Source: Gallispira sp964526435
GTDB taxonomy: Bacteria; Bacillota; Clostridia; Lachnospirales; CAG-274
DNA: 31,702 nucleotides
NCBI GenBank assembly: GCA_964526435.1
Contig: CAZGIC010000012.1
Coordinates: 1 to 31,702 of the forward strand
Reading direction: 5' to 3'
The translations under genes were made by a program, and so were the position numbers. Below are positions 23,833-31,672 of this stretch, in pieces. The notes under the pieces are model-generated. The model worked only from the letters and a program-made list of their open reading frames with translations. It did not search any database and was not told where the DNA came from. Position 1 is the stretch's first letter. Every line of letters begins with the position of its first letter.

Positions 23833-25296
23833 TTAAGTTAGCCCTATCAGTTGGTCAGACACCTGTTTAAAATCCAATGCTAAATCAAGAGTAAAAGTAA
23901 ATTTGCTGCCCTTCCCCTTTTCGCTCTCAAGTTCTATTGTCTGCTTATGTGCCTTTACAAATTCTTTTACTATTGCAAGCCCAAGTCCGCTGCCTGTTTT
24001 ATCCATACCTCTTGAAGCATCTGCTTTGTATAGTCTTTCAAAAACTCTTGTCTGTTCTTCATCAGAAAGCCCTATTCCGGTATCTTCCACTGAAATATAT
24101 GCCTTTCCATCTTTTATTTTTGAGCTTACGATTATACCGCCTTTTTCTGTGAATTTAACCGCATTGTCAACAAGATTATTTATAACCCTTCTTATTTTTT
24201 CAATATCTCCTTTCACACTTATCCTTTCACTTTCCGTTACCATTTTAAGATAAATATTTTTTTCGTCAACCCTGACTTTAATCAAATTAATCACTTCATT
24301 TATAACAGAATTTATATCGAACTCTGTTATATTTAAGGCATTTACCGAATTATCAAGTTTGTTTAAATCAAGTATGTTATCTGAAAGTATCTGAAGTCTT
24401 TCGGTTTCCTTATATATAATTTCCATGTAATGTTTATATTTATCTTCACTTATTGTTCCGTCAAGCATAGCCTGCAAAAAACCTCTTATTGATGTTATAG
24501 GAGATCTTAAATCATGAGAAATATTTGATATTATTTCCCTGCGTCTTTTTTCAAGACTTCCTAAATTTTCAGCCATTTTATTAAAAGTATGGCATAATTC
24601 CTTAAGTTCATCATTTGTATTATTCCGTATTTCTATTTTTTCTTCAAAATTACCCTTTGATATATATTTTGCAGCAGAATTAAGCTCTCTTACGGGCTTT
24701 ATAAATTCACTTACAATCAGGTTTATTGATACAAATCCAAAAATAAAAGCCAGGAGCAGGAAAAATGCCACTATTATGTATATTTTGTTTATATTTTCTA
24801 TAAGTTCACTCAAAGGTACACTTACAAAAACAATAGATTCAGCCATATTATTATAAATAATGGGATAGCACAATATATACCTGCTTTGAGAATAAATATC
24901 GTCAATATTTCCTTTTATCCATCTGATTTTGCCATTTAATATATCATCATATTCCGGAAAAGGAGCTATTTTGTTTTTAACCGATTCATTTAAAACATCT
25001 TTGGATTCAGCAATAACATTAAGATTTTTGTCGGTCATAAAAAAACTATAATCCATATATTTATCCAGTATAGCTATTTCGCTCTCAAAATAATATTCAT
25101 CAAATACCTCATTCACATAACTTTGAGTATAAATATCCGAAATTTTCATTGCCTGATTCAGTAAATCGTTTTTTTGTTCACTGTAAAAATACCCTCTAAA
25201 TATCCCTGTAAATCCCAAACTCAATAAAAAAGTAGATACCAATAAAACTATAATATAATAAGTGAATGTCTTACCAAATGCACTTTTAATTTTCAT
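23833..25296 (-). CDS. Sensor histidine kinase without adjacent response regulator
   Basis: This 487-residue membrane kinase has helices at about residues 11-33 and 171-195 flanking an extracellular domain of about 135 residues. HAMP follows (196-250), then HisKA with His261 (ISNISHDLRSPITSI). The HATPase domain has NNLVDNAVKFTEKGG, VEDTGIGLS and GSGLGLAIV. It looks fully active and belongs to the VicK/PhoR-like class, normally encoded next to an OmpR-type regulator. None is nearby. Its ATG overlaps the cupin stop by one base (TAATG), so it is translationally coupled to the cupin. Confidence 0.92.
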   Translation of the reverse strand: MKIKSAFGKTFTYYIIVLLVSTFLLSLGFTGIFRGYFYSEQKNDLLNQAMKISDIYTQSYVNEVFDEYYFESEIAILDKYMDYSFFMTDKNLNVIAESKDVLNESVKNKIAPFPEYDDILNGKIRWIKGNIDDIYSQSRYILCYPIIYNNMAESIVFVSVPLSELIENINKIYIIVAFFLLLAFIFGFVSINLIVSEFIKPVRELNSAAKYISKGNFEEKIEIRNNTNDELKELCHTFNKMAENLGSLEKRRREIISNISHDLRSPITSIRGFLQAMLDGTISEDKYKHYMEIIYKETERLQILSDNILDLNKLDNSVNALNITEFDINSVINEVINLIKVRVDEKNIYLKMVTESERISVKGDIEKIRRVINNLVDNAVKFTEKGGIIVSSKIKDGKAYISVEDTGIGLSDEEQTRVFERLYKADASRGMDKTGSGLGLAIVKEFVKAHKQTIELESEKGKGSKFTFTLDLALDFKQVSDQLIGLT

Positions 25297-25631
25297 TACT
25301 TAAGAAAATCCTCTCTCTGAGGCGTAAATACATCTACCAGTTTGCCCTTAGGTGTAAGAACCTTACAGCTGTGCAAAACATTTGAAGGCATATATACAGT
25401 ATCTCCTTCTTTTATTATCTTGACTTCATCACCTATTCTGAATTCAAACTCACCCTCTGCACAGTATGAAGCCTGTTCATGGATATGCTTATGTTCAAGT
25501 GCATCAAAACCATCTTCAAAGTAAACCTCAACGATCATTAAATTCTTGCTGTGTGCAAGTACCTTTCTGTAATTTTTGCCCGGAACAAGTGTTTCAAGCT
25601 CAATGTCAGCATTATAGAAAAAATTTGACAT
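25296..25631 (-). CDS. Cupin-domain protein coupled to the histidine kinase
   Basis: This 111-residue single-cupin protein has metal-ligand candidates in GFDALEHKHIHEQ (His47, His49, Gln53) and a second-motif His87 in MPSNVLHSCKV. The start is ATG with AAGGAGG. Small cupins of this kind can be sugar or organic acid binding proteins, isomerases or oxygenases; no substrate can be assigned. Being the first gene of a two-gene unit with a kinase suggests a role in the same signalling response, but that is inference. Confidence 0.85.
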   Translation of the reverse strand: MSNFFYNADIELETLVPGKNYRKVLAHSKNLMIVEVYFEDGFDALEHKHIHEQASYCAEGEFEFRIGDEVKIIKEGDTVYMPSNVLHSCKVLTPKGKLVDVFTPQREDFLK

Positions 25632-25665
25632 TATTATTACCTCCTTAAATTATGTTTATACATTG

Positions 25666-25694
25666 ATTATAAATCAAAACAAAAAAAATTACAA
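25666..25694 (-). promoter_or_regulatory. Promoter of the cupin-kinase operon
   Basis: On the minus strand TTGTAA (25689-25694) is followed after 17 bp by a perfect TATAAT (25666-25671), about 35 nt before the cupin ATG. Confidence 0.65.
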
Positions 25695-25714
25695 TACAAC
25701 ATATCTTAAAAATA

Positions 25715-25742
25715 ACATATTTAAAAATAATAAACATATAAA
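25715..25742 (+). promoter_or_regulatory. Possible sigma-E promoter of yqfC
   Basis: ACATATT (25715-25721) and CATATAAA (25735-25742) separated by 13 bp resemble the sporulation sigma-E pattern (ATATT and CATACAAT). The family is sigma-E dependent in Bacillus, which supports the reading. The region is very AT-rich, so chance matches are likely. Confidence 0.35.
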
Positions 25743-25761
25743 TTTATAAAGGGCTTGGTGT

Positions 25762-26046
25762 GTGGAGAATATGAAAAAAATAACAGAAAAACTTTCAGAA
25801 AAAAGTCAGTTTCCTCTTGAAGTAATATCCTCTGCCCCTAAGATAGAAATCACCGGAAACAATATGTTTTATATTGAAAACCACAAAGGAATTAAACTTC
25901 TGACCTCCGATGTTATTATAATAAAACTTAAAGAAGGTCTTTTTGTAATAGAAGGAGAAAAAATTTCCATACTGGAAATTAACAGAGAGCATATATATTT
26001 AACCGGAACTTTTAATTCATTTAGGTTTGATAAAATTTTGAGGTGA
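25762..26046 (+). CDS. yqfC: Sporulation protein YqfC
   Basis: This 94-residue protein has the YqfC pattern (LPLEV-like start of the fold, then ITGNNMFYIENHKGIKLLTSDVIIIKLKEG). YqfC is a sporulation protein paired with YqfD in endospore formers. The start is uncertain: the GTG at 25762 gives a family-like length but a weak ribosome site, while the ATG at 25771 has GGAG only 3 nt upstream. It overlaps the next gene and is divergent from the cupin-kinase unit. Confidence 0.85.
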   Translation: MENMKKITEKLSEKSQFPLEVISSAPKIEITGNNMFYIENHKGIKLLTSDVIIIKLKEGLFVIEGEKISILEINREHIYLTGTFNSFRFDKILR

Positions 26047-27284
26047 TTTATATAAGCAAACTATGGAAATTTATTCAGGGTTATGTTATAATTTCAATAA
26101 AGGGTTATAATATAGAAAAGCTTATTAATAAAGCTGTGCAAACAGGCATTCAAATTCATAATATCGATAAAAAAGAAAATACTGCAAATATTACAGTATC
26201 TCCAAAAGATTTTAAAACATTGGTAAAGCTGTGCAGAAAATATAAATGCAAATCTAAAATTATCAATAAAAATGGATTTTATCGTATGCTCATATTTCTG
26301 AAGCTTAACCTTCTGTATCTTGCAGGACTTGTATTTGCTGTATTCTTTATATATCTTCTTACCCAACGGGTCTGGATAATCGATATTACTGGCAATTCTC
26401 AGCTCAGCAAGCTTTCTATACTGACAAGCTGCAGTGAAAACGGTCTGTATACAGGGTGCAGCAAAAATTCTCTTGACTTAAAAAAGATAGCAGAAAACCT
26501 TAAGCTTGAATATAAAAACATTTCATGGATAAATGTCAGCTTAAAAGGTGCAGCTGTACATATCAAACTTTCGGAGGATAAGCCTGAAACCGTTAATACA
26601 GCTTCATCAGAACCTATAAATATTGTTTCATCTGTTGACTGCCGTATAGCCTCTATTATTACAAACAAGGGTACACCTCAGGTCAAAAAAGACGATGTTG
26701 TAAAAGCAGGAGATGTTCTAATATCCGCACAGCTTGTTCCAAGCGGAACTGAAGAAAATCCCGTGACGGATATTGTTTCCGCAAAAGGAACTGTAAGAGG
26801 AGTTGTAACCAGGGTTTATTCCTTTACCGTGCCCTTTGAAGCCAAAGAAAAAAAATATACGGATAATGTAAGAACACAGTATACAATTAAGTTTTTCAAT
26901 AAATCTCTTACACTGAATAAGGTCAGGGAATTCTCTCAAAGCGATAAGGCAACGGATATTGTACAGCTTAAGCTTGGCGAGAGCTGTCCTCTTCCCATAT
27001 ATATTGTAAAAGAAATCAACAAGGAGTATATTTTGACACCTGTTAAGAGAGATGAATCAACGGCAAAAAAAATTGCAGATAAACAAATCATTGAACATAT
27101 AGTTCAAAATTATAGTACGGATTCAGACATTATTTCTGTAAAAACCAGATATAATACTGCAAAAAATACACTTCAGGTCAATGCTGAAATAATATCTGAA
27201 GAAAACGTCGGAAAAGAAATTCCATATGAAAATTCAGGAGGAAATGCATTAAATGGAACAACAGAAAATTCAAATATCAGCTAA
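26043..27284 (+). CDS. yqfD: Sporulation membrane protein YqfD
   Basis: This protein of about 410 residues has a small N-terminal domain, one membrane helix at about residues 85-107, then extracytoplasmic beta-rich repeats (SSVDCRIASIITNKGTPQVKKDDVVKAGDVLISA). It matches YqfD, needed for sporulation in Bacillus-like organisms. The start is odd. The only standard codon in frame is the GTG at 26043, which is part of a GAGGTGA ribosome site and overlaps the yqfC stop. The codon at good spacing, and where Bacillus YqfD begins, is ATA at 26052. The 3' end overlaps phoH by 32 bp. Confidence 0.87.
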   Translation: MIYISKLWKFIQGYVIISIKGYNIEKLINKAVQTGIQIHNIDKKENTANITVSPKDFKTLVKLCRKYKCKSKIINKNGFYRMLIFLKLNLLYLAGLVFAVFFIYLLTQRVWIIDITGNSQLSKLSILTSCSENGLYTGCSKNSLDLKKIAENLKLEYKNISWINVSLKGAAVHIKLSEDKPETVNTASSEPINIVSSVDCRIASIITNKGTPQVKKDDVVKAGDVLISAQLVPSGTEENPVTDIVSAKGTVRGVVTRVYSFTVPFEAKEKKYTDNVRTQYTIKFFNKSLTLNKVREFSQSDKATDIVQLKLGESCPLPIYIVKEINKEYILTPVKRDESTAKKIADKQIIEHIVQNYSTDSDIISVKTRYNTAKNTLQVNAEIISEENVGKEIPYENSGGNALNGTTENSNIS

Positions 27285-28221
27285 TATCATATCAGGTCTT
27301 TTCGGAAGCTTCGATTCAAATATAAAAAAGATTGAATCGGAATATAACGTAAATGTTATAAACCGCGGAGATGATATAGATATTATTGGAGAGAGCGAAG
27401 ATATTGAAAAAGCTGTTAATGTAATTAATTCATTAATAAAGCTTATTGAATCTGGTGAATCTATTGATACTCAAAGCATTAACTATATTATAACAGAAGT
27501 AAACAACAACAATACCGATGAAGTAAATAAATTAAAAGATGACATAATATGTATGACAATAAACGGCAGAGCTTTAAAGCCCAAAACATTAGGTCAGAAA
27601 TATTATATTGACTGTATAAGGAATAATACTGTGGTTTTTGGTGTAGGTCCTGCCGGAACAGGCAAAACATATCTCGCAATGGCTATGGCAATTACAGCTT
27701 TTAAAAACGGAGATGTAAACAGAATAATTCTTACCCGTCCCGCAATTGAGGCCGGAGAAAATCTGGGTTTTCTCCCAGGAGATATGCAGGATAAAGTCGA
27801 TCCTTATCTGCGTCCCCTCTATGATGCCCTTTATGAAATAATGGGTGCAGAAACATTCCTTAAAAATATGGAAAAAGGAGCTATTGAAGTTGCACCCCTT
27901 GCCTACATGAGGGGAAGAACTCTTGATAACTCTTTTATAGTACTGGACGAGGCACAGAATACAACACCCGAACAGATGAAAATGTTCCTTACAAGACTTG
28001 GCTATAACTCAAAAGCCGTTATAACCGGAGACGTTACTCAAATCGATTTGCCAAAAGGCAAAAAGTCGGGACTTATTGAGGCTGTAAAAATCCTTGACAA
28101 CATAGAAGATATTAAAATATGCAATCTTACAAATAAGGACGTTGTCCGTCATCCTCTTGTGCAAAGGATAATTTCAGCCTACGAAGCATTTGAAAAGGCT
28201 AAGGAAAAAGGTGAAGCATAA
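27253..28221 (+). CDS. phoH: PhoH-like ATPase
   Basis: This 322-residue P-loop protein has an N-terminal KH-like region (residues 1-65), Walker A GPAGTGKT (132-139) and Walker B FIVLDEAQN (about 228-236). PhoH-like proteins are linked to RNA metabolism and often sit next to YbeY. The ATG at 27253 lies inside the end of yqfD, with AGGAGG 11 nt upstream, a long spacing. Its stop overlaps the ybeY start by one base. The cellular role is not fully settled. Confidence 0.94.
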   Translation: MEQQKIQISANIISGLFGSFDSNIKKIESEYNVNVINRGDDIDIIGESEDIEKAVNVINSLIKLIESGESIDTQSINYIITEVNNNNTDEVNKLKDDIICMTINGRALKPKTLGQKYYIDCIRNNTVVFGVGPAGTGKTYLAMAMAITAFKNGDVNRIILTRPAIEAGENLGFLPGDMQDKVDPYLRPLYDALYEIMGAETFLKNMEKGAIEVAPLAYMRGRTLDNSFIVLDEAQNTTPEQMKMFLTRLGYNSKAVITGDVTQIDLPKGKKSGLIEAVKILDNIEDIKICNLTNKDVVRHPLVQRIISAYEAFEKAKEKGEA

Positions 28222-28673
28222 TGGATGTTTTATTTGAAAATACAACAGATATAACAGTAAATGAGAAGCTTATTAATTCAGTTATTGCTGAAAGTCTTAA
28301 ATACGAAGGTATCTCCGACAACTGTGAAATAAGCGTAACAATAGTTGATAATAATGAAATTCATTCAATAAATTTAAAACACAGAGGAATTGACAGACCT
28401 ACAGATGTTCTTTCATTTCCCCTTATAGATTTTGAAAAGGAAACCCTTCCCCATGATGGTTCAAAAATTTATCTTGGAGATATAATCATAAGTATAGAAA
28501 AAGCAGAAGAACAGGCAAAAGAATACGGTCACTCCCTTGACAGAGAAATCGGCTTTCTCACTGCCCACAGTATGCTTCATTTACTTGGCTATGATCATAT
28601 GTCTGAAGATGAAGAAAAAATTATGTTTAAAAAACAGGAAGAAATACTTAATAACCTTAATTTAAGGAGATAA
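28221..28673 (+). CDS. ybeY: Endoribonuclease YbeY
   Basis: YbeY is a metal-dependent RNase involved in 16S rRNA 3'-end maturation and ribosome quality control. The 150-residue protein has the zinc motif HSMLHLLGYDH with His116, His120 and His126, and the upstream RPTDVLSFPL segment. The start overlaps the phoH stop. It is followed within 2 bp by cdd. Confidence 0.96.
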   Translation: MDVLFENTTDITVNEKLINSVIAESLKYEGISDNCEISVTIVDNNEIHSINLKHRGIDRPTDVLSFPLIDFEKETLPHDGSKIYLGDIIISIEKAEEQAKEYGHSLDREIGFLTAHSMLHLLGYDHMSEDEEKIMFKKQEEILNNLNLRR

Positions 28674-28675
28674 AA

Positions 28676-29065
28676 ATGGACGAAAATAAAAAGCTATACG
28701 AAATGGCATTAAAAGCCAGGGAGTTTGCCTATGCTCCCTATTCGGGCTTTAAGGTAGGTGCTGCCGCCCTTACAAGTGACGGCATAGTATTTTTAGGCAA
28801 TAATATTGAAAATTCATCTTACGGTGCCACTGTATGTGCTGAAAGAGTTGCAATATTCAAAGCAGTATCCGAGGCAAAGAAAAATATTGTAAAAATTGCT
28901 ATTGCCTCTGATACAGAAGATTTCACATATCCCTGCGGTATTTGCAGACAGGTAATAAATGAATTTATGCCTGAGGGAGAAATAATTTTAAGCAACGGCA
29001 ATGAAATCAAAGTATATAAGGTTTCAGAACTTATTCCTCACGGATTTGAACTAAAGAAGGACTGA
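28676..29065 (+). CDS. cdd: Cytidine deaminase
   Basis: This 129-residue enzyme deaminates cytidine and deoxycytidine to uridine and deoxyuridine. It has the active-site CAE motif (Cys54, proton-shuttling Glu56) and PCGICRQ with zinc ligands Cys87 and Cys90. The size fits homotetrameric Cdd. The ribosome site is AGGAGA. It lies between ybeY and a uracil-DNA glycosylase gene 4 bp downstream. Confidence 0.96.
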   Translation: MDENKKLYEMALKAREFAYAPYSGFKVGAAALTSDGIVFLGNNIENSSYGATVCAERVAIFKAVSEAKKNIVKIAIASDTEDFTYPCGICRQVINEFMPEGEIILSNGNEIKVYKVSELIPHGFELKKD

Positions 29066-29069
29066 TTAT

Positions 29070-29627
29070 ATGACATGGGAAGAGCTGATTTATTTATGTA
29101 ACAACTGTCACGACTGCAATCTTTGCAAAACAAGACATAATGTAGTTGTAGGTGTAGGCAACAGAAATAGTAATATTTTATTTGTAGGTGAAGGTCCCGG
29201 ATATTACGAGGATATGCAGGGAGAGCCTTTTGTGGGGGCAGCAGGACAGCTTCTTGATAAAATGCTTGCTGCCATAAATCTTGACAGAAGTATGGTTTAT
29301 ATTGCAAATATTGTAAAATGCAGACCACCTCAGAACAGAGATCCTCTCCCTGAGGAACAAACCGCCTGCATAAAGTATCTAAGACAGCAGTTTAAGCTTA
29401 TAAGACCACAGGTAATAGTCTGCCTTGGCAGAATTGCAGCAAAGGCTATTATAGAACCTGACTTTAAAATAACCCGTGACAGAGGTAAATGGTATAACAA
29501 AAAGGGAACAGACATTATAGCTACATATCACCCCTCCGCTCTTCTCCGTGATGAGAGCAAAAAACCTGCGGCATGGCAGGATTTTAAAGCAATAAGAGAT
29601 AAATTAAAAGAAATAGACGAAAGGTAA
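29070..29627 (+). CDS. Uracil-DNA glycosylase, family 4 (Fe-S)
   Basis: This enzyme removes uracil from DNA. The 185-residue protein has the family 4 motif GEGPGYYEDMQGEPFVGAAGQLLDKML (residues 40-66) and THP-like TYHPSALLR with His154. The four cluster cysteines are visible as Cys16 and Cys19 (CNLC), Cys84 (VKCRPP) and Cys100. AAGGA precedes the ATG. It sits between cdd and era, a position where other Firmicutes usually have no repair gene. Confidence 0.94.
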   Translation: MTWEELIYLCNNCHDCNLCKTRHNVVVGVGNRNSNILFVGEGPGYYEDMQGEPFVGAAGQLLDKMLAAINLDRSMVYIANIVKCRPPQNRDPLPEEQTACIKYLRQQFKLIRPQVIVCLGRIAAKAIIEPDFKITRDRGKWYNKKGTDIIATYHPSALLRDESKKPAAWQDFKAIRDKLKEIDER

Positions 29628-29632
29628 ATAAT

Positions 29633-30538
29633 ATGAGCAATAAATTTCATTCAGGCTTTGTATCATTAATAGGCAGACCAAATGTAGGCAAGTCTACATT
29701 GATGAATCTTCTTATTGGTGAAAAAATTTCAATAATTTCAAGCAAGCCTCAGACAACAAGGAATAAAATACAGACTATACTTACAACCGATACAATGCAG
29801 GTCATATTTGTAGACACACCGGGTATTCACAAGTCAAAATCCAAACTTGGTGACTATATGGTCAAAAGTGCTGAAACTTCATTAAACGATGTGGACATAG
29901 TGCTCTATCTTATTGAGCCTTATGAAAAAATAAAGGACAGCGACAGAGCAATTCTTGAACGATTAAAAAAGGTCAAAACACCTGTATTTCTTATAATAAA
30001 CAAAATTGATACAGTGGAGAAACCTGAGCTTTTAAAGGTTATTGAAAACTACAGCATAGAATATGACTTTGCTGAAATTATACCGCTTTCAGCCTTAAAG
30101 GGGAAAAATCACGAAACCCTTCTTGAAAATATTGAAAAATATCTTCCTGAAGGTCCTAAATATTTCCCGGAGGATATGATAACAGACCAGCCGGAAAAAC
30201 AGATCGTATCTGAAATAATAAGAGAAAAAGCTCTCTATCTTCTTCAGGATGAAATCCCTCACGGCATTGCTGTTGAAATAACATCAATGAAGCACAGAAA
30301 GGACAAAGACATTACCGATATAGATGCTACAATTTACTGCGAAAAAGATTCTCACAAAGGTATAATAATAGGCAAACAAGGCTCTATGCTTAAGAAAATC
30401 GGTTCAAATGCCCGCCGTGACATACAGAGATTTTTAAGCGGACAAATCAATCTGCAAATATGGGTAAAGGTGAAAAAAGACTGGCGTGACAGTGATTTTC
30501 TTTTAAAGAATTTCGGTTATGATTCTAGAAATATTTAA
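29633..30538 (+). CDS. era: GTPase Era
   Basis: Era is an essential GTPase that binds 16S rRNA and helps assemble the 30S subunit. The 301-residue protein has G1 GRPNVGKST (residues 14-22), G3 DTPG, G4 NKID and a C-terminal KH domain with IIIGKQGSMLKKIG. It begins 5 bp after the glycosylase stop, with GAAAGG as ribosome site. Confidence 0.97.
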   Translation: MSNKFHSGFVSLIGRPNVGKSTLMNLLIGEKISIISSKPQTTRNKIQTILTTDTMQVIFVDTPGIHKSKSKLGDYMVKSAETSLNDVDIVLYLIEPYEKIKDSDRAILERLKKVKTPVFLIINKIDTVEKPELLKVIENYSIEYDFAEIIPLSALKGKNHETLLENIEKYLPEGPKYFPEDMITDQPEKQIVSEIIREKALYLLQDEIPHGIAVEITSMKHRKDKDITDIDATIYCEKDSHKGIIIGKQGSMLKKIGSNARRDIQRFLSGQINLQIWVKVKKDWRDSDFLLKNFGYDSRNI

Positions 30539-30605
30539 TGGCAATTTTTATACAGCATACATTTGACGCAGGAACAAAAACTAATACCATAAAGGAGGAA
30601 TTCTT

Positions 30606-30737
30606 ATGAATGATTTCTTATGGCAGATGTTTGAGAAAAGCGGCGATATAAGCTATTATTTGGCATACAAAAGATTTGGAACACAAGGAGCAGATGAAGA
30701 TGAATCCGGAAAAAATACGGGGAATAATAATACGTGA
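30606..30737 (+). CDS. yqzL: YqzL-like small protein
   Basis: This 43-residue frame starts MNDFLWQMFEKSGDISYYLAYKRFG, matching the pattern of Bacillus YqzL (short, W and F near the start, G-(D/N)-I-x-x-Y-L). It lies in the same place between era and recO. A perfect AAAGGAGG precedes the ATG at 7-nt spacing, which strongly supports translation. It overlaps the start of recO by 38 bp. The C-terminal half (ADEDESGKNTGNNNT) is longer and more acidic/polar than in Bacillus and shares DNA with recO. The function is unknown. Confidence 0.8.
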   Translation: MNDFLWQMFEKSGDISYYLAYKRFGTQGADEDESGKNTGNNNT

Positions 30738-31356
30738 AAATTTTTCAGGAGAATCCGATAAATTTCTAACTATATTTGCAAAGGACAAAGGCAAAATTTC
30801 TGTTTTTGCCAAGGGTGCGAGGAACACAAGGAGCAAATTCCTTGCCTCCTCCTCATTATTTACATATGGTGACTTCATTATACGTACTGTTACCAAAACC
30901 CCTACTCTTTTAACTGCCGATATTATAGAGAGCTTTTATAGTATACGCAGCGATTTTTCCGCAGCAGCATATGGTTCCTGCTTTGCTGAATTTATTGATA
31001 AAACCCTTATTGAAAAAGTTCCCGATAATAATGCCCTGCTCCTGCTTCTTAAATCTTTGCAAAAGCTTGCCAAAGAAAATGCACAACCAAGACTTACAGG
31101 CTGTATATTTCAGCTGAGATTTCTTGATATTCTGGGCTACAGACCCGATGCAGAAATTCTTTCATCATTGAGTGCAACAGGACATTCAGCTGCACTGTAT
31201 ATACTTTCCTCTCCTCTTAAAAAGGCATTTAATATATCCCTTGATATTGTATATATATCAGAGCTTGAAAACTTTATTGAAAAATATATAGACTATCATA
31301 TGGATATAGAACTGAAAAGTTATAAAATAATCAAGGATTTGATATTGACAAATTAA
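30700..31356 (+). CDS. recO: DNA repair protein RecO, lacking the zinc finger
   Basis: RecO anneals single strands and loads RecA together with RecR. The 218-residue protein has the OB-fold N-terminus (IRGIIIRENFSGESDKFLTIFAKDKGKISVFAKGARN) and a helical C-terminal domain with FLDILGYRPD. In most Firmicute RecO proteins the segment after LGYRP holds a CxxC...CxxC zinc site; here it jumps to LSATGHSAALYILSSPLKKAFN with no cysteine pair, so the protein is shorter than usual. The ATG at 30700 has AAGGAG 9 nt upstream; ATG 30694 is possible, while a TTG at 30676 is unlikely. Confidence 0.92.
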   Translation: MNPEKIRGIIIRENFSGESDKFLTIFAKDKGKISVFAKGARNTRSKFLASSSLFTYGDFIIRTVTKTPTLLTADIIESFYSIRSDFSAAAYGSCFAEFIDKTLIEKVPDNNALLLLLKSLQKLAKENAQPRLTGCIFQLRFLDILGYRPDAEILSSLSATGHSAALYILSSPLKKAFNISLDIVYISELENFIEKYIDYHMDIELKSYKIIKDLILTN

Positions 31357-31372
31357 AATAAAGTGATATACT
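31345..31372 (+). promoter_or_regulatory. Promoter of the FMN riboswitch transcript
   Basis: A perfect -35 TTGACA (31345-31350) lies within the last codons of recO, followed after 16 bp by TATACT (31367-31372). The predicted start near 31379 leaves about 45 nt before the riboswitch. Confidence 0.7.
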
Positions 31373-31425
31373 TATCTTAAGTTAATAATGACAGCTGACA
31401 TAAATGTTATTTATGATTAACTGCA

Positions 31426-31532
31426 ATCTTCAGGGATTTGTGAAATTCAATACCGGCGGTAAAGCCCGCGAGCCTTATGGCATGATTCGGTGTAACTCCG
31501 AAGCCGACAGTAAAGTCTGGATGTGAGAAGAT
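31426..31532 (+). ncRNA. FMN riboswitch (RFN element)
   Basis: The aptamer is closed by P1 ATCTTC (31426-31431) and GAAGAT (31527-31532). The conserved core is plain: CAGGG, GTGAAATTC, ACCGGCGGTAAAGCCCGCGAGCC, then CGGTGTAACTCCG and AGCCGACAGTAAAGTCTGGATG. FMN binding would stabilise P1 and lower expression of a riboflavin synthesis or transport gene (such as ribU or ribD). That gene is beyond the right edge. Confidence 0.96.
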
Positions 31533-31553
31533 TATGCTTTGTGTAATTAATTC

Positions 31554-31588
31554 CCTGAGTTTTATTTAAACTCAGGTTTTTTATTTTT
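31554..31588 (+). terminator. Riboswitch-controlled intrinsic terminator
   Basis: CCTGAGTTT (31554-31562) pairs with AAACTCAGG (31568-31576), followed by TTTTTTATTTTT. The left arm region TCCCTGA (31552-31558) can instead pair with TCAGGGA (31430-31436) at the base of the aptamer. This gives an antiterminator that excludes P1. Confidence 0.88.
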
Positions 31589-31642
31589 CGGAAATAAGCA
31601 AAACTGATTTCTGATACACAAATATTTTTATTGCAAATTTTT

Positions 31643-31672
31643 CCCTGTATTTATACAGGGATTTTTTATTTT
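31643..31672 (+). terminator. Second intrinsic terminator downstream of the riboswitch
   Basis: CCCTGTAT (31643-31650) pairs with ATACAGGG (31653-31660), realistically a 7-bp stem with a 4-nt loop, followed by ATTTTTTATTTT. It starts about 55 bp after the first terminator's T tract, with no gene between them. Confidence 0.75.
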
